Positions 5,851-9,225 of a stretch of 9,225 nt of DNA are shown here, one piece after another. The notes beneath the pieces were generated by a model. It did not search any database. It worked only from the letters and a program-made list of their open reading frames with translations, and had not been told where the DNA came from. A program made the translations under genes and the position numbers. The DNA comes from Bacteroidetes bacterium UBA3022 (GTDB taxonomy: Bacteria; Bacteroidota; Bacteroidia; Chitinophagales; BACL12). The stretch covers positions 1-9,225 of the forward strand of contig DDYY01000072.1 of assembly GCA_002346225.1 (NCBI GenBank), written 5' to 3'. Within the stretch, counting starts at the first letter, position 1; every line of letters begins with the position of its first letter.

Positions 5851-5887
5851 ACAACCTATAACCTACCACCTACAACCTGCAACCAAC
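5851..5887 (+). repeat. Heptad array 5 (right arm of the four-helix-gene cassette)
   Basis: Five in-phase units, ACAACCT, ATAACCT, ACCACCT, ACAACCT and GCAACCA, with the C-rich strand on the plus strand. The array ends exactly at the fadA stop codon (5888-5890, minus strand) and fills part of the 100-nt gap between fadA and the four-helix-bundle gene. Its orientation is opposite to array 4 on the other side of that gene. Positions 5788-5850, the rest of the gap, contain no exact TAnnTTTG promoter box on the minus strand. Confidence 0.8.
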
Positions 5888-7063
5888 TTAAATCCTCTCA
5901 TACACTCCCGCTATTCCCTGTCCGCCGCCCACGCAGGCGGTCACCATACCGTATTTCTTATCCAGGCGCTTCAGGTCATTCATGATCTGTACGGTGAGTT
6001 TGGTGCCGGTACATCCCAGTGGATGACCTAAAGCTACACCGCCGCCATTGATGTTGACTTTCTCCGGATCCAGACCTGCCTCACGAATGACTGCCAGTGC
6101 CTGACAAGCGAAGGCTTCGTTCAATTCTATCAGGTCGATATCATTCAATGTCAAACCTGCCTGTTGTAATGCTTTCGGAATCGCCGCTACAGGACCGATG
6201 CCCATGATGCGCGGTTCAACTCCCACAGAAGCACAGCTCACCATGCGGGCAATAGGTTGCAGATTCAATTCCTTCACCATCCTTTCACTCATCACTACTA
6301 CAAACGCAGCGCCATCGGAGGTCTGAGAAGCATTACCTGCGGTTACAACACCTCTGGCAGCAAATACCGGCTTGAGTTTCGCCAGGGCTTCCCTGTTGGT
6401 ATCCCTGCGGGGGCCGTCGTCGGTGTCAACGGTATAGGAACGCTCTGCGCGTTTACCCTGCTCATTCACATACACCTCTCTTACTTCTACCGGAGCAATA
6501 CCACTGCTGAAATACCCCTGGTCGATGGCATTGATGGCTTTTTGATGGGAATGAAAAGCAAACTCATCGGCATCCTCACGTGATACTTTGAATTCCTTTG
6601 CCACATTCTCGGCAGTCAATCCCATGCCTATATAATAATCGGGATGTGTTTTTGCTGTTTCGTAGTTCAGCACTGTACGCCACCCTACGGTAGGTACCAG
6701 GCTCATCGATTCTACACCACCTGCAATGATACAATCGGCCATTCCCGACCGGATTTTAGCAGTAGCGATGGCAATGGTTTCCACCCCGCTGGCACAATAA
6801 CGGTTGACCGTCACACCTGCAGTAGTCACCGGAAATGCACGCACGGAAATCATTCTTCCGATTTGTAAACCCTGCTCTGCTTCGGGTACTGCATTACCGA
6901 CAATCAAATCCTCCACTCTCGATGGATCGAGTTGCGGCAGGGTCGCCATCAACTGACCCAGCAAGTCCACTGCCAGATCATCGGGTCGTACAAAACGCAA
7001 TGATCCTCTCGGAGCTTTTCCAACCGGTGTTCTTAATCCTGCTACGATATATGCTTCTTGCAT
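5888..7063 (-). CDS. fadA: Acetyl-CoA C-acyltransferase (3-ketoacyl-CoA thiolase)
   Basis: Catalyses the last step of beta-oxidation, cleaving 3-ketoacyl-CoA with CoA to acetyl-CoA and a shortened acyl-CoA. The 391-aa product carries the complete thiolase set: N-terminal IVAGLRTPVGK (6-16), nucleophilic Cys C90 in NRYCASG, AGGVESMS (114-121), NEAFA (315-319), GGGVALGHPLGCTG (340-353) with catalytic His H347, and TACVGGGQG with catalytic Cys C377. Length equals that recalled for Bacillus subtilis FadA. The gene starts 14 nt after the end of the fadN-type gene, so the two are almost certainly co-transcribed and, as in other beta-oxidation complexes, the proteins may associate. No Shine-Dalgarno sequence precedes the ATG; the spacer is AT-rich. 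A biosynthetic acetoacetyl-CoA thiolase role is less likely because of the operon, although such an enzyme could feed the mevalonate genes. Confidence 0.94.
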   Translation of the reverse strand: MQEAYIVAGLRTPVGKAPRGSLRFVRPDDLAVDLLGQLMATLPQLDPSRVEDLIVGNAVPEAEQGLQIGRMISVRAFPVTTAGVTVNRYCASGVETIAIATAKIRSGMADCIIAGGVESMSLVPTVGWRTVLNYETAKTHPDYYIGMGLTAENVAKEFKVSREDADEFAFHSHQKAINAIDQGYFSSGIAPVEVREVYVNEQGKRAERSYTVDTDDGPRRDTNREALAKLKPVFAARGVVTAGNASQTSDGAAFVVVMSERMVKELNLQPIARMVSCASVGVEPRIMGIGPVAAIPKALQQAGLTLNDIDLIELNEAFACQALAVIREAGLDPEKVNINGGGVALGHPLGCTGTKLTVQIMNDLKRLDKKYGMVTACVGGGQGIAGVYERI

Positions 7064-7077
7064 GATAATTTTTTATA

Positions 7078-9225
7078 TTAATTTCTTAATGGCTTTCCTG
7101 TTTTCAAAATGTGCTGCATACGCTCGAGTGTTTTGCGCTCGCCCAGCAGGGATAGAAATCCTTCCCGCTCCAGATCAAGGAGGTATTGCTCGCTGACCTC
7201 TGTTGGGGAGGACAAGTCACCTCCGCTGATTACATAGGCTACTTTCTTGGCTACCAGTTCATCGTATTCACTGATATAACCTGCCATGCGCATGGAAGCG
7301 ATACCGGTATAGAAAGAACCGAGGGCAGTACGTCCCAGAACTTTAATATCCTTGCGCTCTTTAGGTTGGGTATACCCTTCCTCTGCCAGCTGCAATACTG
7401 CCGCCTTCGCGGTCGCAATCAATCTGCTTCCGTTGATGACCTCTTTATCTATTCCCTCGCGCAACAGACCAAGTTCAAATGCTTCTCTCGCGGAGGTAGC
7501 AACCTTCGCCATGGCAATGTTGAGCGACATCTCCTGCAAGGTGGGCAATTCAATATCACCTTTAAAGTATTTGTCGCTGGCGCGCAATGCCAGTTCCTTG
7601 GTTCCTCCACCGGCCGGCAATAAGCCAGCGCCCACTTCTACCAGACCGATATATGTTTCTGCAGCGGCCACCGCCACATCGGCATGCATGGTCATCTCGC
7701 AGCCACCACCCAGGGTTAAACCATGCGGCGCAACGGCTACCGGGATGGAAGAAAAACGCACTCTGGCAACTGACTGCTGGAACATACGGATGGCCATATC
7801 CAACTCATCGAACTCCTGCTCCACCGCCAGCATCAGCATCATGGCAATATTGGCACCGGCACTGAAATTGGCAGCATCGTTACCGATTACCAAACCCCTG
7901 AAATCCTTTTCGGCAATCTCGATAGAACTATTCACCGCCTGCAGGATTTCCGCACCGATTACATTCATCTTGGTATGGAATTCCAGGTTCAGGATACCAT
8001 CGCCGATATCGTGCAAAGTGGCACCGGCATTCTGAAACACCGGCTTAGCACTGTGGTAATTGTCGAGGATAATAAAGGCTTCTCCTCCGGGAACAGGCAG
8101 GTATTTTCCTGCGGTTATATCATAATATTTTCTGATGCCGTCTTCTATGGTATAGAAACTTTCGCATCCGTTGTTAAGCATGGTCTTTACCCAGGCAGCA
8201 GGCGCATGACCGGCAGCTTCCATGGCTGCAACGGTTGCCTGAACACCCAGTGCATCCCAGGCTTCGAAGGGACCGAGCTCCCAGCCAAAACCCGCCCGCA
8301 TGGCATCATCAATGCGGTACAATTCATCGGCAATTTCGGGAATACGATTGGATACATATTGATTTACCCTATAGGTAATGGCACGGTAAAAATCACCCGC
8401 CTTATCCTTACCTGCGTGCAACACCTTTAACCGCTCTTTCAAATCATCTACTTGCCTGGCAGCGCCTATGGTTGCAAATTGAGGTTTAGTTTGTGGCTGG
8501 TATTCCATAGTCTGCAGGTTCAGACTGAGAATAGTCCGGTTGCCGGCAGCATCCTTTTCCTTTTTAAAGAAACCCTGACCCGTTTTATCGCCCAGCCATT
8601 TGCGGTCCATCATCTGTTGAACATAGTCGGGAATTTTGAATATATCGCGCGCTTCATCTGTTGTGCAAGCAGCATAAGTGTTGGATGCCACCTTCACCAT
8701 GGTATCGAGTCCTACCACATCTGTCGTGCGGAAAGTAGCTGATTTCGGCCGACCGGAAACAGGACCGGTGAGTGCATCTACTTCATCAATATTCATTTCC
8801 AGCTCTTCCATCACTTTCAGGACACTCATGATGCTGAAGACACCTATTCTGTTCGCAATAAACGCAGGCGTGTCTTTGCAAAGCACCGTTTGTTTGCCCA
8901 GGAACCTGTCGCCATAATCCATGAGAAAGTCGGTAACGCTGCTGTCCGTATCGGGTGTGGGAATAATTTCCAGTAAGCGCAGGTAGCGCGGCGGATTGAA
9001 AAAGTGGGTGCCGCAAAAATGACGGCGGAAATCTTCGCTCCTGCCGGCAGCGATTTCATGAATGGGAATACCGGATGTGTTGGAAGTGATAAGTGTTCCC
9101 GGACGGCGGAAGCTTTCTACTTTTTCCATGAGAGAACGCTTGATGTCGAGTTGTTCAATAACCACTTCAATAATCCAGTCGGCGGATTGAATCTTACCGA
9201 GGTCATCATCGAAATTACCGGTAGT
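7078..9225 (-). CDS. fadN: 3-Hydroxyacyl-CoA dehydrogenase/enoyl-CoA hydratase, FadN type (5' end missing)
   Basis: Bifunctional enzyme for the two middle beta-oxidation steps: hydration of enoyl-CoA, then NAD-dependent oxidation of 3-hydroxyacyl-CoA. The frame is open to the window edge, giving 715 residues numbered here from the codon at 9225. The N-terminal part is the dehydrogenase: SNTSGIPIHEIA (48-59), GTHFFNPPR with catalytic His H74, and PAFIANRIG (120-128). A second dehydrogenase-like helical domain follows (RVNQYVSNRIPEIADELYRI, 286-305). The C-terminal part is a crotonase domain: FSAGANI (454-460, oxyanion hole) and LTLGGGCEMT with E510 and IGLVEV with E530, the two expected catalytic Glu residues. 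The dehydrogenase-then-hydratase order is that of Bacillus subtilis FadN (about 790 aa), the reverse of E. coli FadB. The missing 70-90 residues should include the NAD-binding GxGxxG. The GTG at 9165 is internal, not the start, because the residues before it (DWIIE) continue the domain. Confidence 0.94.
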   Translation of the reverse strand, partial: TTGNFDDDLGKIQSADWIIEVVIEQLDIKRSLMEKVESFRRPGTLITSNTSGIPIHEIAAGRSEDFRRHFCGTHFFNPPRYLRLLEIIPTPDTDSSVTDFLMDYGDRFLGKQTVLCKDTPAFIANRIGVFSIMSVLKVMEELEMNIDEVDALTGPVSGRPKSATFRTTDVVGLDTMVKVASNTYAACTTDEARDIFKIPDYVQQMMDRKWLGDKTGQGFFKKEKDAAGNRTILSLNLQTMEYQPQTKPQFATIGAARQVDDLKERLKVLHAGKDKAGDFYRAITYRVNQYVSNRIPEIADELYRIDDAMRAGFGWELGPFEAWDALGVQATVAAMEAAGHAPAAWVKTMLNNGCESFYTIEDGIRKYYDITAGKYLPVPGGEAFIILDNYHSAKPVFQNAGATLHDIGDGILNLEFHTKMNVIGAEILQAVNSSIEIAEKDFRGLVIGNDAANFSAGANIAMMLMLAVEQEFDELDMAIRMFQQSVARVRFSSIPVAVAPHGLTLGGGCEMTMHADVAVAAAETYIGLVEVGAGLLPAGGGTKELALRASDKYFKGDIELPTLQEMSLNIAMAKVATSAREAFELGLLREGIDKEVINGSRLIATAKAAVLQLAEEGYTQPKERKDIKVLGRTALGSFYTGIASMRMAGYISEYDELVAKKVAYVISGGDLSSPTEVSEQYLLDLEREGFLSLLGERKTLERMQHILKTGKPLRN

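Noticed and set aside
9163..9165. GTG as start codon of the FadN-type gene
   Set aside because: The frame continues open to position 9225 and the extra residues (ending SADWIIE) fit the dehydrogenase domain, so the real start is outside the window.

Overview
The window looks like chromosomal DNA from a member of the Bacteroidota, most likely near Chitinophagales/Sphingobacteriales. This is inferred from protein character, weak or absent Shine-Dalgarno sequences, exact TAnnTTTG (-7 type) boxes before genes, and a stand-alone four-helix-bundle gene of the kind common in that phylum. No rRNA or tRNA is present, so the placement below phylum level is a guess.

Left part, plus strand: a type 2 isopentenyl-diphosphate isomerase gene (fni, 166-1233) is followed 34 nt later by a class II HMG-CoA reductase gene (1268-2590). 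Together they point to isoprenoid precursor supply by the mevalonate route: HMGR commits HMG-CoA to mevalonate and Fni interconverts IPP and DMAPP. A 605-bp gene-free stretch (2591-3195) follows. It holds 7-bp-period repeats, a GC-richer hairpin-forming element and a 19-bp direct repeat. It leads to a small orphan STAS-domain gene (3196-3537) whose -7 box lies only 7 nt before its ATG, suggesting a leaderless mRNA.

Right part, minus strand, read right to left: a fatty-acid beta-oxidation operon. It runs from fadN-type 3-hydroxyacyl-CoA dehydrogenase/enoyl-CoA hydratase (5' end outside the window) to a 391-aa thiolase (fadA type), then a 125-aa four-helix-bundle protein, then a 590-aa acyl-CoA dehydrogenase (fadE type). 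Order, domain architecture and protein lengths resemble the Bacillus subtilis fadN-fadA-fadE operon, except that the four-helix-bundle gene sits between fadA and fadE. The three enzymes cover all four steps of the beta-oxidation cycle: dehydrogenation, hydration, second dehydrogenation and thiolysis.

The most unusual feature is a family of degenerate heptanucleotide arrays (unit about ACCTAYA, or its complement TGTAGGT) in every intergenic region longer than about 50 bp. Two pairs of arrays are arranged head to head with the same polarity (TGTAGGT ... insert ... ACCTACA). One pair brackets the four-helix-bundle gene inside the fad operon and the other brackets the hairpin element at 2641-2898. 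A lone ACCTACA array at 72-127 next to the GC-rich left edge may be the right arm of a third such unit. This suggests a repeat-bounded cassette family, possibly mobile or folding at the RNA level, with the four-helix-bundle gene as cargo in one copy.
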